Positions 10,814-21,016 of a stretch of 64,000 nt of DNA are shown here, piece by piece. The notes under the pieces were generated by a model. That model had not been told where the DNA came from. It saw only the letters and a list, made by a program, of their open reading frames with translations, and searched no databases. Source of the stretch: Adiantum capillus-veneris (taxonomy: Eukaryota; Streptophyta; Polypodiopsida; Polypodiales; Pteridaceae); contig CM043967.1 of the NCBI GenBank assembly GCA_014529385.2, forward strand, positions 12,957,501 through 13,021,500, given 5' to 3'. The translations under genes were made by a program, and so were the position numbers. The first letter of the stretch is position 1; every line of letters starts with the position of its first letter.

Positions 10814-12495
10814 TCAAGCAACGATACAGGAGCTCCAAAGACCATTACATTGCTTAGAATAGGAAGCCTCGCCAACAAATGCCAATAAGCAAATTGCTTA
10901 TACCCACATCTTGCACAACATAAATCTTTTCCATGCATTGACTGTGTATGCATAATAGGGCTACATTACAAGGCCTGCATAGGCACAACTTTTAATTTCC
11001 CAAGCACAACACATACCCTTTGCGATACCCTATCGTAAAGGATGACTCCAATAGGAAAGGGGGGGGGGGGGGGGCAATTATGGATGCGGACAAAATCAGC
11101 ATGGATGGCATTCTGAATGCGGATAGCATTATGACTATTGTGAGGGCATTGTTTTGTGGATTTGCATGAATTTTTGCGTTTTATTGTGATAATTTTTTGA
11201 TGAAATTTAGAGTATATGCCCTCATAGTAGTGTTTTACAGAGAGTATGGGGACAAAATCCATTATGAGCCCCTAGGGACAGTGTGTTGTACATGTACATA
11301 GCATTTAGATTTCTATTTGAATGTTTTTTTTTTGTTGATTTGTTGTTGTTTGTTTTAGGATTTTCTTTGTTTATTATTAAGGAAAAAAATTTCCATAATC
11401 CACATGAAGAAAAGACTGACGAGAGGCTGAGCACTACAAAGAGAAGAAGGTACAGGAAAATGATGAAACTTCACGAAGTATGTCTCAGCAGCCACTACAA
11501 CAGCCGAAGAACTTGTCACAAAGCAGTGTCAACAGGCAACTGATAAGTCATACAAGTCATAGTCGAGTAGCTAAGCCACAAAATGAGTGAGGTGTTAGTC
11601 CCAAAACTTCAAGTAATATTCTCTGTGGTCTAAGCGTCTTAGCTATTCTGGTACTACTCAAGCTGGAAGAGTTGAGCATATTTACGTTGTGTCGCTCATG
11701 CTGGTATAGGTGAGCAAAAGAGTCAAAGTCTACGATACTTAAGTCTGGTGAAGTGAAGGAGAAGGTCCAAAAGACACTCACGTACTGAGCACAGTTAGAT
11801 ATGAGTGGAGAAACTTCTACATCGAAAACCCTTCTTGGAAAGGTGGAAGCTATTGAGACATCTTTTGATGTCACATGTGCTACATTTATTCCTCGAAACA
11901 CCCATCATCTCCTTCTTTCACATTGCATGCTTTTATTGACAAATTTCTCATATGCATATAGAGTGTCCTATAATTGGCACTTGCATCAGGCACTCTTTCC
12001 GTGTTTCACCCAAGCACTCACCTTTCATGAACATGTACTTCACGTTCAAATGCTCAACTCCAATAAGAGCGTATACCAAAGGCATTTTTTTCCCACCGGG
12101 TTTTTTCCCTTTGGTCATCCAGGTTTTAGACCCTAATCTAAAGACACCTATCACCATCCTCTTGTACATATTCCTTCTACATCAACAATAAGGAAATGCT
12201 ACTCAAATCAATTGACAAATGAATTGGAGCACCAATTTCAGATCATAGCATACTTCTCCTCAATGGCGAGTCGAAGAATGGCCTACAATGACAAAGCTAC
12301 AGACAACACTAACAACATGATTGCACATGAACAAATAAGTCCCTAATGAAAAAGAGCAGACATAAAAGTAATCAGGGGATCTCAAAAGATGAATGGTTAT
12401 GCTGATAGATGTCCACTCTAATGGATCATAGTTCTTGTTGTGGTTCGACAAAGATACAAGCAGTGCAACAGATGAAGCCAAAACAACAGCAAAGT
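10814..12495 (+). other. R1 3' untranslated region, uncharacterised
   Basis: No enzyme domain found. Contains a run of 16 G at 11059-11074 (a possible G-quadruplex former) and an AT-rich block near 11300-11400. Open frames in both directions at 11801-12190 are not assigned. Confidence 0.5.
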
Positions 12496-12524
12496 GTTGA
12501 CCTCTGGGTCAACAACGCAACAAA
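12496..12524 (+). repeat. Extra copy of the R1 LTR edge
   Basis: TGTTGACCTCTGGGTCAAC and the following ten bases match the first 29 bases of the R1 LTR at about 25 positions. It lies 477 bp before the true 3' LTR, exactly at the upstream junction of the helicase fragment. The inverted-repeat arms are kept while the loop between them differs. Confidence 0.75.
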
Positions 12525-12900
12525 ATCCTTACAAAGTTGTCATTGGCTCACAAGATCAGAAAGCCAATCACTCAATTCTACAGATTGTAGAAGTTGTTTC
12601 TGAGAATCACAAATACTCTGAATTGACAGATTTGTTGGAGCAAGTGATGGATGGAGCTTTCTCTATCCATGATGATAAGAGTCAAGTTCAACGACATTGG
12701 GTTCTTTTTGAATTTAGATATGGCAGTAGACCTATAATGACAGAAACAGATGCTGCAGCTCGGAGCGTGGATGTGAAAGACATAAAGTTCGTCATCAATT
12801 ATGATTTTCCTGAATCATGAGAAGACTATGTACATCGGATTGGACGAACAAGACAAGCTACTGCAAAGGCTTTAGTCTATACTTTCTTTCCAACAACAAA
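12525..12900 (+). pseudogene. Captured fragment of a DEAD-box RNA helicase (plant DBP2/RH20-like)
   Basis: The frame reads 'NPYKVVIGSQDQKANHSI', then 'IVEVVSENHKYSELTDLLEQ', 'IHDDKSQVQRHWVLFEF', 'TETDAAARSVDVKDIKFV' and, after one TGA at 12818, 'EDYVHRIGRTRQAT'. These are, in order, the C-terminal RecA-like domain parts of DDX5/DBP2-type helicases, including motif V (normally TATDVAARGLDV) and motif VI (HRIGRTGRAG). The segment that should hold motif IV (about 25 residues) is missing. No introns remain, which suggests capture from an mRNA, perhaps with an exon skipped. Key residues of motifs V and VI are changed and a stop is present, so it is not a working helicase. It lies inside R1, just upstream of the polypurine tract. 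Confidence 0.85.
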
Positions 12901-12960
12901 ACGACAGCAAAGACCACATCGCCATCGACAATCAGGTCATGTCGGGGACGACATGAACGC

Positions 12961-12972
12961 GGAAGGGGGGAA
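12961..12972 (+). promoter_or_regulatory. R1 polypurine tract
   Basis: GGAAGGGGGGAA directly precedes the TG of the right LTR, the expected site of plus-strand DNA priming. Confidence 0.9.
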
Positions 12973-13931
12973 TGTTGACCGTTGGGTCAACAACACAACA
13001 TAACTCAAGTTTCGTACCAAAGTCTTATCTTTTGCGAGTTATGAAATGTTGCGGATTATGGCTATAAACGTCATTTGTAATGAGTAGTTATTCTAGTTTC
13101 AGAAGCCGGGGTGCAATGGCACTTCCAGATTGTAAATACAAAGCCATTTGACCCTTTCAACCCCATTTTTGGTTAAACCTAAGGTAGCCTTAGTATATAA
13201 GGTACCTAGGTCATTTTGTAAAAGAAGACTTTTAATCATAATCAAAACTGAGCGCTACCGTCTACTGTGTGTGAGAGAGAAAGAGAGTGAGTGTGAGCTT
13301 CATCCTCCCGCTACGCCCGACTCGCTCAACGCATTGGAGATCCGATTGCACCATTGTTGTAGGCTCGAGGAGAGCTACGCGATAATGCCAAGCATTCCAC
13401 GTGAGACAAAGCGCACACGCCGACGCATCTACGAGCTATTTGTGGTCGTAAGTGTATCAAACGATGTCTGTTTTTTGCGTGCTAGTAGTCTATAGAATCG
13501 TGGCGACATAAGCTACGCATAGGTACTCATAAATTTCAGTTTCGAGCACTTTCAAAATTCTGCTCTGTCATCCTATGCGTTTTTCGCATACGGGTTTAGA
13601 GTGAGGGTTTTGAGTGTAGAAGCTTAGGGATAGGTGTATCCTAGTGAGGGGATGGTGTTCCTTAAGTTTCGTATGAATCTGGCATGATTAGGTGAGTTAC
13701 CTTCCGTATATGTGTATGTGGTTAGGTGGTGTAGTTGAGAGCAGTGAGGTTCTTGATTGTGGTTTAGTTGGCCTTCCAGAGTGTTGTATGTGTAGGATGG
13801 TCTCAGCCTGACAAGCTAAAGAGATTTCCTCCGTGTGCCTATCGTGTCATCTGTGTCCTCGATTGACATTATGTTGATCTAGGTAGTGTTTGCATGCACT
13901 TCATGGGTGTGTGAGTCTTTCCCGTCCAACA
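12973..13931 (+). repeat. R1 3' LTR
   Basis: 959 bp, ending TCCAACA, followed by the target duplication GTGAA. The TATA-like site recurs near 13194. The half palindrome seen in the left LTR is altered here (CATCCTATGCG). Confidence 0.95.
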
Positions 13932-13936
13932 GTGAA

Positions 13937-14235
13937 TTATCATCCACGAAGGTTAGATATGACCCATGGGACCATACAAAACATAACAGTGTCTCCTTCT
14001 AAGTGAAGGGGTTTTGGTAGGATACATATCAATTAAGGATTGAACGTCCACTAGGAGGGTAAAAGAAACGAAAAGCCTAAGGGGAGTCAGGTGAGGGGGG
14101 AGTCCCTTTAGGAGTTCGAAACTCCTGGATGATGGCTTTACCACCTCTGTAGACAACCCATTTTCCTTGCTTGCGCACTTCGTGCACTTTCTTGAGTTCT
14201 TGTTTTTTAAACTTGAGCTGATTTGTAGTCAGTTC

Positions 14236-14295
<60 letters not shown>

Positions 14296-14458
14296 CCTTC
14301 TAGAAGGAAGAAGAGAGAGAGAGAGAATCTCTGAACGTATCCCACATTTTTTGTTTTTTAGTATTGGGGCACCCATGTTGGGTTTCTTTATGCGCAGCAG
14401 AGAGGACTCCACGCCGTCAGTTTTGGGCGTCTGGTCTACGAGGCTAATATATGGAACA

Positions 14459-14505
<47 letters not shown>

Positions 14506-14639
14506 TGTGTGTGTGTGTGTCTTGTATGCATCAAGCTCTGAGAATGCCGATTGCCCTTAATCAGCTCATATGCATTAGACTACGGGATTAGCAATTACTC
14601 TTTGTTTCTCATATGCATCAGACTATGGGATTAGCGATT

Positions 14640-14715
<76 letters not shown>

Positions 14716-14827
14716 CCCTTCCTGACTATGGGATTAGCGATTGCCCTTAATCAGCATTATTTGCACATTTACAAGCGCTATCATGGCTCATTTCACATAG
14801 CAATTGCCCTGTGAAATAAGCTCTAAC
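13937..14827. other. Intergenic spacer rich in microsatellites
   Basis: Holds (AG)n at 14239-14294, (TG)n at 14461-14520 and (CT)n at 14639-14713. A short phrase 'gactatgggattagcgattg' recurs around 14580-14750. No gene seen. Confidence 0.7.
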
Positions 14828-14832
14828 TATAC

Positions 14833-15059
14833 TGTTGGAATTAGGGTTGTAGAGAAATGCACACAGCTTGGAGAAGATGAAGGAAGCTCAAGGCACACAA
14901 TGGAGAGTGTATTAATTAGTGTGCGATGGAAAGATAGATGGCCCTAGAGTGATGGGCGTATATACAATGCACGCGGGAAAAAACCTCCTAAAGAGGGGAA
15001 AAATACCCCGACGGTCCTAGTGTGTTCACACACATCACTACCACATGTATATGGTAACA
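14833..15059 (-). repeat. R2 3' LTR
   Basis: Left-hand copy. The minus-strand polypurine tract lies just to its right (15061-15070 read in reverse). Target duplication TATAC at 14828-14832. Confidence 0.95.
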
Positions 15060-15134
15060 AATCCCCCCTGGAGTGATGCGGTGAACGAGAGCTGGCACAT
15101 GAGTAAAGGGAAGTGCCATGCCCTGAGGACATGA

Positions 15135-16393
15135 TCAGTCCACAAAGGGGAGTAAGCCCAAAGCTTTGCGGAAAGCTTCGAGCTCCTCACGAGACAATGC
15201 CTTTGTGAAAAGATCTGTAAGGTTGTCCTATGTTGGCACATAAGCCAAGGTGATCTCTCTTGCTTAGAGCCTCTCCTTGACATAGTGGTAATGCACCTCA
15301 ATGTGCTTTGTGCGAGCATGAAAAACTGGGTTCCTCGCAACTGCCAATGCGCTCTGACTGTCAGTGTTGGCAGTGTCATGTCCAACACCCAAATCAGCCA
15401 TAAGGCGTCTGAGCCATACACACTCAGCCGTAGCTGTGAAGACTGCCCTATACTCAGCCTCACAACTTGAAGTGGCCACAGTAGGTTGCTTCTTGCTCAA
15501 CCATGATATACATGAACTGCCAAGCATGAAACAAAAACCACTTGTGGACACTTGCATGTCAAAACAACCAGCCCAATCTGAGTCCGAAAAAGCATGTAAG
15601 TATGGAGGCAATGATCCCCCCTTGGGATAAAACAAGCCAAGATGTAAAGTGCCAGCCTACCAATGCTTAGACCCTGGGCAATGCATAAATCTGTTGACCT
15701 GTGAGACTGCAAACTGAATATCTGGCCTCGTGTTGCATACATAAATGAGGCAGCCAACATCAGTTTGGTAAAGAGTGACATCAGCAGGATCGCCAACATC
15801 ATGTAGACTCAATTTCAAACTTGTTTCCATGGGAGTGGCAATAGGTTTGCAATCCTCAAGTCCAAACTTACATAGCAATGTTTCTATGTAACTTTTCTGA
15901 CACAAGGCAATACCACCATCACGCTGCTTAAACTGTATGCCCAAATAATGATGCAACAGCCCCAAATCTATTATCTTGAAAGTAGTCTTAAATTCAACAA
16001 TATGTCTCTCATTTGGTCCAGTGATCAGCAAATCATCTACATAAAGAACCACAATGAGAAGTACATCACCCTCACGCTTTACATACAATGTGCTTTCTGT
16101 TGGACTGTTACGAAAGCCTCGTTTGACCAAATGAGTGTCAGCTTTCTCATACCAAGCATGAGGAGATTGCTTCAACCCATACAAAGCCTTCTTACATCTG
16201 CACACTTTGTCCTCTTGTTCTTTCACGACAAAACCGCGAGGCTGCGTTACATAAACTTCCTCAAATATGTCACCATTCAAGAAAGCAGTAACAATGTCTG
16301 ATTGATGTACATCCCAACCAAAATGAGCTGCCAATGCACATAGAAAACGCACAGTAGTCATACGACAAGTGGGAGCAAAAGTTTCTTCATAGT
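15135..16393 (-). pseudogene. pol: R2 reverse transcriptase and RNase H
   Basis: The reverse transcriptase part reads 'DIVTAFLNGDIFEEVYVTQP', 'KKALYGLKQSPHAWYEK' and 'VVLYVDDLLITGPNE', the copia active site with YVDD intact. The RNase H part (15264-15635) has 'LHAFSDSDWAGCFD', 'ATSSCEAEYRAV' and 'TKHIEVHYHYVKE'. In-frame stops follow 'GSKHW' and 'VKERL', with another before 'DNLTDLFTKAL'. The frame ends with a stop at 15135. It would copy element RNA into DNA if intact. A frameshift near 16400 separates it from the integrase part. Confidence 0.9.
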
Positions 16394-18181
16394 CTATGCC
16401 TTTCTACTGTGCATAACCCTTTGAACAAGTCGAGCCTTATGGCGATCAACCTCACCATCCGACTTGCGTTTCAACTTGTAAACCCACTTCGTACCAATGG
16501 CCTTTTTGCCAAGAGGCAAATCACATAAAGTCCATGTGTCATTTTTTATAAGTGCATCATATTTTGATTGCATGGCAGCCATCCAATTTTTTGAATTTTG
16601 TGCTTCATCAAAAGACAGAGGCTCCTCAACATCATGTAAACTAGACATAGCCAAAGCATAACAATCTGATGCATAAGATGCATGGTGAGAGCCTGAACGA
16701 GTATGACTAGACAAAGGTGCATCCAATTTATTGTCACGCAAAATGTGCACCAGCCATTTTGGCATACCTCTAGCCTGCTCATTTTCAGCCCTTTCCTCAT
16801 CAAGTACATCATGTACGTCTGCATCAGTAATAGGCTGATTTGTAACATTTTTGAAAACCCCCATAGGCTGTACATTTGCCTCATTGGAATTTACAGTCGA
16901 ACTTTCACCACGAAAAAGAGGCAACAAAGTGTCATAAATGTCATGTGAGCTTACATTACTGTCTCTAGTACATGACAGTAAGGGCTGAACAGAATCTTCC
17001 ACAAACACTACATCCCGTGAAACTAGAATACATTTTGTTTGCGGATGATACAACCTGTAACCTTTGCTTTCAGCACTATAACCAACAAAAATACATTTGA
17101 CAGCCTTATTATCCAATTTTCTGCGCTGTGTTTGTGGCACCAAAGCATATGCCAAACGACCAAAAACACGCATGTGCTCAATAAAAGGCTTTCTATCATG
17201 CCATGCTTCATATGGAGTAATCGATTGCAAAGATTTCGTAGGACACTTGTTTAGTACATAAGTGGCACACATGATGGCCTCAAGCCAAGAGGAATGCGGC
17301 AAAGCTTGACTTTTGACCATACATCGTGCCATTTTCGTAAGTGACCTGTTTTTCCTCTCAGCAACACCATTTTGTTGAGGTGTATAAGGAACTATACATT
17401 GGTTTTTTATCCCACGAATAGCCAAAAATGCAGTAAATTCTTGAGACATATACTCCCCCCCTCAATCGGAACGGAGGGTGCCCATAGTACATTTTGATAC
17501 ATTTTCAGCCATAGCCAGAAATTGTTTGAAGCACATAAAAACTTCGGACTTTGCTTTAAGCGGAAATACCCATGCATGCCTGGAGTAATCATCAATGAAA
17601 GTCACGAAGTAAAGGTAATTACCCAAGGACGGAGTTTGCATGGGCCCACAAACATCACTATGCACAAGTTGCAACCTGCATGTGGCCGCAACTGAACCAT
17701 CCTTTGGAAACTTAGAACGTTGCATCTTACCCAAAATACAGCCTTCACAAACATTTTTGACAGGTGCTTCAAGAGGCGGCAAAGAAGCAACCATATCAGA
17801 TTTTTGCAAACGCAACAAATTGGCAAAATTCAGATGACCAAAACGTGCTTGCCAAAGTTTTGCATCTGAAATAGCCCTTGAATCTGCAACAACATTTGCA
17901 AAATTTTGTCCACACTTGTCATACAAAGTGAGCTTATATAGCCCACGGCACAAAAGGCCAGATGCAACAATTTCATCACCAAAACTGAGATCATGAACTG
18001 TACATCTGTCATCCACAAATTTGACTACAAGTCCAAGTCTAGCAAGTGCGGATACAGACAAGATATTCTTCTTGATCCCAGGTACATAAAGTGCATCAAC
18101 AAGTGTGAAGGAACTACCATTTGCAGCAGTAAGCACAATCTTTACAACTCCTGAACCGGATAAGAGGCATTGTTGGCACAA
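16394..18181 (-). pseudogene. R2 integrase
   Basis: Begins with the end of the protease domain ('LVDALYVPGIKKNILSVS'). The gag-pre-integrase zinc finger follows ('FGHLNFANLL', then 'CEGCILGKM'), then the catalytic core ('HSDVCGPM', 'VTFIDDYSRHAWVF', 'YTPQQNGVAERKNRSLT'). The C-terminal linker contains 'AVKCIFVGYSAESKGYR' and ends at 'GTKWVYKLKRKSDGEV', the start of the reverse transcriptase. One TGA at about 17462 (a CGA-type Arg codon position) interrupts the core. A frameshift near 18160 separates it from gag. It would insert the DNA copy into chromosomes. Confidence 0.9.
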
Positions 18182-19323
18182 GTGACTGAATTCCCATGAG
18201 GGACAGACTCGAGAGAGGTGAACAATTCACGATGTGAGGTAATGTGCCACACATGTGAATATGCAGTGACTGATATGCATGCATCATGGACAACAGGATT
18301 GTAAGTGCACTCTACGCTAAAAGCCCATTCTGCATCAACATCAGCATTACAATCTCCTTTGACAGAAGACTCAACAATGGCTGCATTTGTAGTGGAACCA
18401 ACATTTGCAGTGGAACCACCCTCTTTCTTCTTAGCCTCTTTGGCCTTCAACTTAGGACACTGCTTGATCAAGTGATCATTAGCTTTACAATAATGACAAC
18501 GCATCTTCTTTTTGCCCTTATCACCAGAATCGCCAAACGAAGTGCTGCCAGCAGAAGCATTGGGAACAGAAGTTTTGCCACTCGCAGAAGAACCATAAGA
18601 AGTGGTTGCATTGCTGTTACCACCCTTTCTTTGAGAAGCAATAAAAGCCTGTTCAACTGCACGCTGTCTAGTCCTGTTTTTTCTGGAAAGTGACTCTTGC
18701 AACAACAATGTGCATAATGCATCAAACTTGACAACACTAGGATTTCCTTGGGTCATATACTCCAAGTACTAGCAAAAGTCTGGTAAGGCATCAAGAACAG
18801 TCTGCACAAGGGAACTGTCTGAAATGACTTCACCTGCAAAAATAAGTTGCTCATTGATATCCTTGACACTATCAAGGAAAGTGTCCATATCATCTTCCTC
18901 ATGCATAATCTTCGACTCCATCTCTTTACGCAACAAAGCGATTTTAGCCTCATTGCAACTTGCATAAAGACCAGCTAAAATATCCCAAGCCTGTTTTGCA
19001 GATTTTGTTGAACGGATGTGAGGAACAATGGTGCGCTTCACAGACAATGCAATCAATGCATGAGCCTGCGCATCCTTTACATCTCAACGAGATTGTTCTA
19101 CCGTAGGCAAAACAAATCTAATAGCAACAACACCTGCAACATCCTCAACATCGCCTACATCGTCAGAACCAGGACGTACATCAATGCCCTGCACAATATT
19201 CTAGACGCCCTTTGACACAAGAACGTGTTGCATCATATAAGCCTACATAGGATAATTGTCCCCATCCAACCTGTCCTTAGCGGCATCAAACATCTTGAAC
19301 GCATTTGTGTTGTTGTCAGCCAT
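18142..19323 (-). pseudogene. gag: R2 gag with zinc knuckle and degenerate protease start
   Basis: ATG at 19323 (MADNNTNAFKMFD) opens a frame typical of copia gag ('KQAWDILAGLYASCNEAKIA', 'MDTFLDSVKDINEQL'). A knuckle CHYCKANDHLIKQC follows at about 18490. Four in-frame stops occur; those after 'NYPM' and 'SKGV' sit where Trp is expected, and one after 'LPDFC' where Gln is likely. The protease catalytic triplet Asp-Ser-Gly is replaced by Tyr-Ser-His just before 'HITSHRELF', so the protease is dead as well. Confidence 0.88.
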
Positions 19324-19669
19324 GGTAAATGCTGCACCTGATGTGAAAACAACCCAAAATTAGGAGAAACGAAGCAGGAACTACACGTGCTATATAGCAC
19401 ACACCGTAGAAGACTGTAAGGCACTTGTTATGCAGAAATCGGCAATGATAGAAATTTTGCACAAAATGACGAAATTGCCTGTGTAGACCTGCTTGTAGTG
19501 GAAACGGAGGCCGAAATGAGTCCAAATTAGAAATCTGAGCAGACTGAGCTCTACGAGTTTCTCCTGAATATTTGTCGACATGCGAAATGCTCGCCAAACC
19601 TCACTGTAATCAGAGAAAGTGAGCGGGCGTGTGCTGGAGCAGCTAGCGACTAAGCCCGGGAGGACACAA

Positions 19670-19684
19670 CCTACTCTGATACCA
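19670..19684 (-). promoter_or_regulatory. R2 primer binding site (initiator tRNA-Met)
   Basis: Minus-strand TGGTATCAGAGTAGG, two bases after the LTR end. Confidence 0.9.
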
Positions 19685-19686
19685 AT

Positions 19687-19913
19687 TGTTGGAATTAGGG
19701 TTGCAGAGAAACACACACAGATTGGAGAAGACGGAGGAAGCTCAAGGCACACAATGGAGAGTGTATTACTTAGTGTGCAATGGAAAGATAGATAGCCCTA
19801 GAGTGATGGGCGTATATACAATGCATGGGGGAAAAAAACTCCTAAAGAGGGAAAAAATGCCCCTGCGGTCCTAGTGTGTTCACACACATCACTACCACAT
19901 GTATATGGTAACA
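19687..19913 (-). repeat. R2 5' LTR
   Basis: 227 bp, right-hand copy, followed by the target duplication TATAC at 19914-19918. Confidence 0.95.
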
Positions 19914-19918
19914 TATAC

Positions 19919-20983
19919 ATTTATGATTCATCCACACCATCATAGCTGCCCCTCGCTCCACTAGTGCTTCATCTATCCTCATCATCTAGAGATCCTGCTC
20001 GTGCTAAAGTCTTTGCTTCTGGTTGACACTCAAGAGAGACTAGGAGTAGCAATGAACATGGTAGTATAGCTTCTTTGATGTCTACCTACTGGACAAGTCT
20101 TTAAGTCATATTCAATATAGATATTAATATGCTACGAGAAGATATACGGCGTGGGCATGTTTGCAATGACTAGACATACCGAAGTCACAAATGAGATGTT
20201 TGCTTCAGTAGCTTAGGTAGAGGAATGCGTTAATGCCTAGCAGAGTCGATGCATCTCCTTATCATAGCAAAGTTGTTGGTTTTTGCCCCTCAATTGTTTC
20301 AACCCGTTGCTTGCCTCGCACCTCATGGATGGTACCAACTTGCCATTTTTATGTGATGCTACATAGCTTCTACATGCCATTGCTTAGCTTGACAACTTCC
20401 CAGAAGCCCAATCAGCTGCCTGCAAAGCTACACTTGCCATTGCCACTAGGACCAACCAGCTTAACTCCAACTTCTTTGCATTCCAAAACTTATGTTAGTG
20501 TCCTTGAGACTCTCAACCATGGTTCTGTTTCTTGTAAGGGTTTCTACACCTCGCCGCATGTGGCACCTTTACTCTGCTGCATTTTGAAGTGGTCTCATCC
20601 ATGACTAATGTATGGACCCATCTAACATACAAACATTGGTAGGTGTCATGTATGGTACTTGTCTCCAATTCTTGTTTAAATGATGAAATTTGTAACACAT
20701 GATATTTCTCATGGAGAACACAACTAGTTTTTTGCCACTTACATTCTCAGAAAGATTTACTCAGAAAAAGTACTTTTTCATTTTGTGCTTAAACAAGGGG
20801 CTAAATATATTGGTACCCATGTATTTTTTCATTTTGTGCTTAAACAAGGGGCTAAAATATTGGTACCCACGTTAGGCGATTAGTCTATTAATAGGTATCT
20901 TTGGAGATGGTCATGCTAAATAAAAACCATGCCTTAAGATTTTGGACCATGTTTAGGTTGCTCAATGCTTACATGTTCCTCCT

Positions 20984-21016
<33 letters not shown>

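Larger units (their letters stand above)
2445..13931 (+). mobile_element. R1: complete non-autonomous LTR retrotransposon (gag/protease only, 11.5 kb)
   Basis: Two 959-bp direct repeats beginning TGTTGA and ending in CA bound the element, flanked by the 5-bp duplication GTGAA (2440-2444 and 13932-13936). A primer site follows the left LTR and a polypurine tract precedes the right LTR. The LTRs differ by about 14 substitutions counted by eye (about 98.5% identical), so the insertion is fairly recent. Inside are a 2.4-kb leader with palindromic repeats, a gag frame, a nucleocapsid-like segment, a retropepsin-like segment and a tail with repeated Trp-x-Pro-Lys motifs. No reverse transcriptase, RNase H or integrase motif was found, so it must use enzymes from another element. 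It also carries a host helicase fragment. It resembles the gag-only (TR-GAG) or large LARD-type class of plant elements. Confidence 0.93.
14833..19913 (-). mobile_element. R2: complete but decayed Ty1/copia retrotransposon
   Basis: 227-bp LTRs (14833-15059 and 19687-19913) begin TGTTGG and end AACA on the plus strand and are flanked by the 5-bp duplication TATAC. On the minus strand a primer site TGGTATCAGAGTAGG (initiator tRNA-Met type) follows the 5' LTR, and an AGGGGGGATT tract precedes the 3' LTR. The order gag, protease, integrase, reverse transcriptase, RNase H is that of Ty1/copia. The LTRs differ at roughly 17 of 227 positions by eye, so the element is older than R1. Several stops and two frameshifts inactivate it. 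Confidence 0.95.

Noticed and set aside
14077-14412. Frame encoding a Ser-Leu repeat
   Set aside because: It is a translation of the (AG)n microsatellite.
14351-14560. Frame encoding a Cys-Val repeat
   Set aside because: It is a translation of the (TG)n microsatellite.
15948-16301. Plus-strand open frames across R2
   Set aside because: Antisense shadows of the copia RT and integrase frames.
20233-20604. 123-codon plus-strand frame upstream of TAM41
   Set aside because: No recognisable family, no splice or promoter context; composition looks random.
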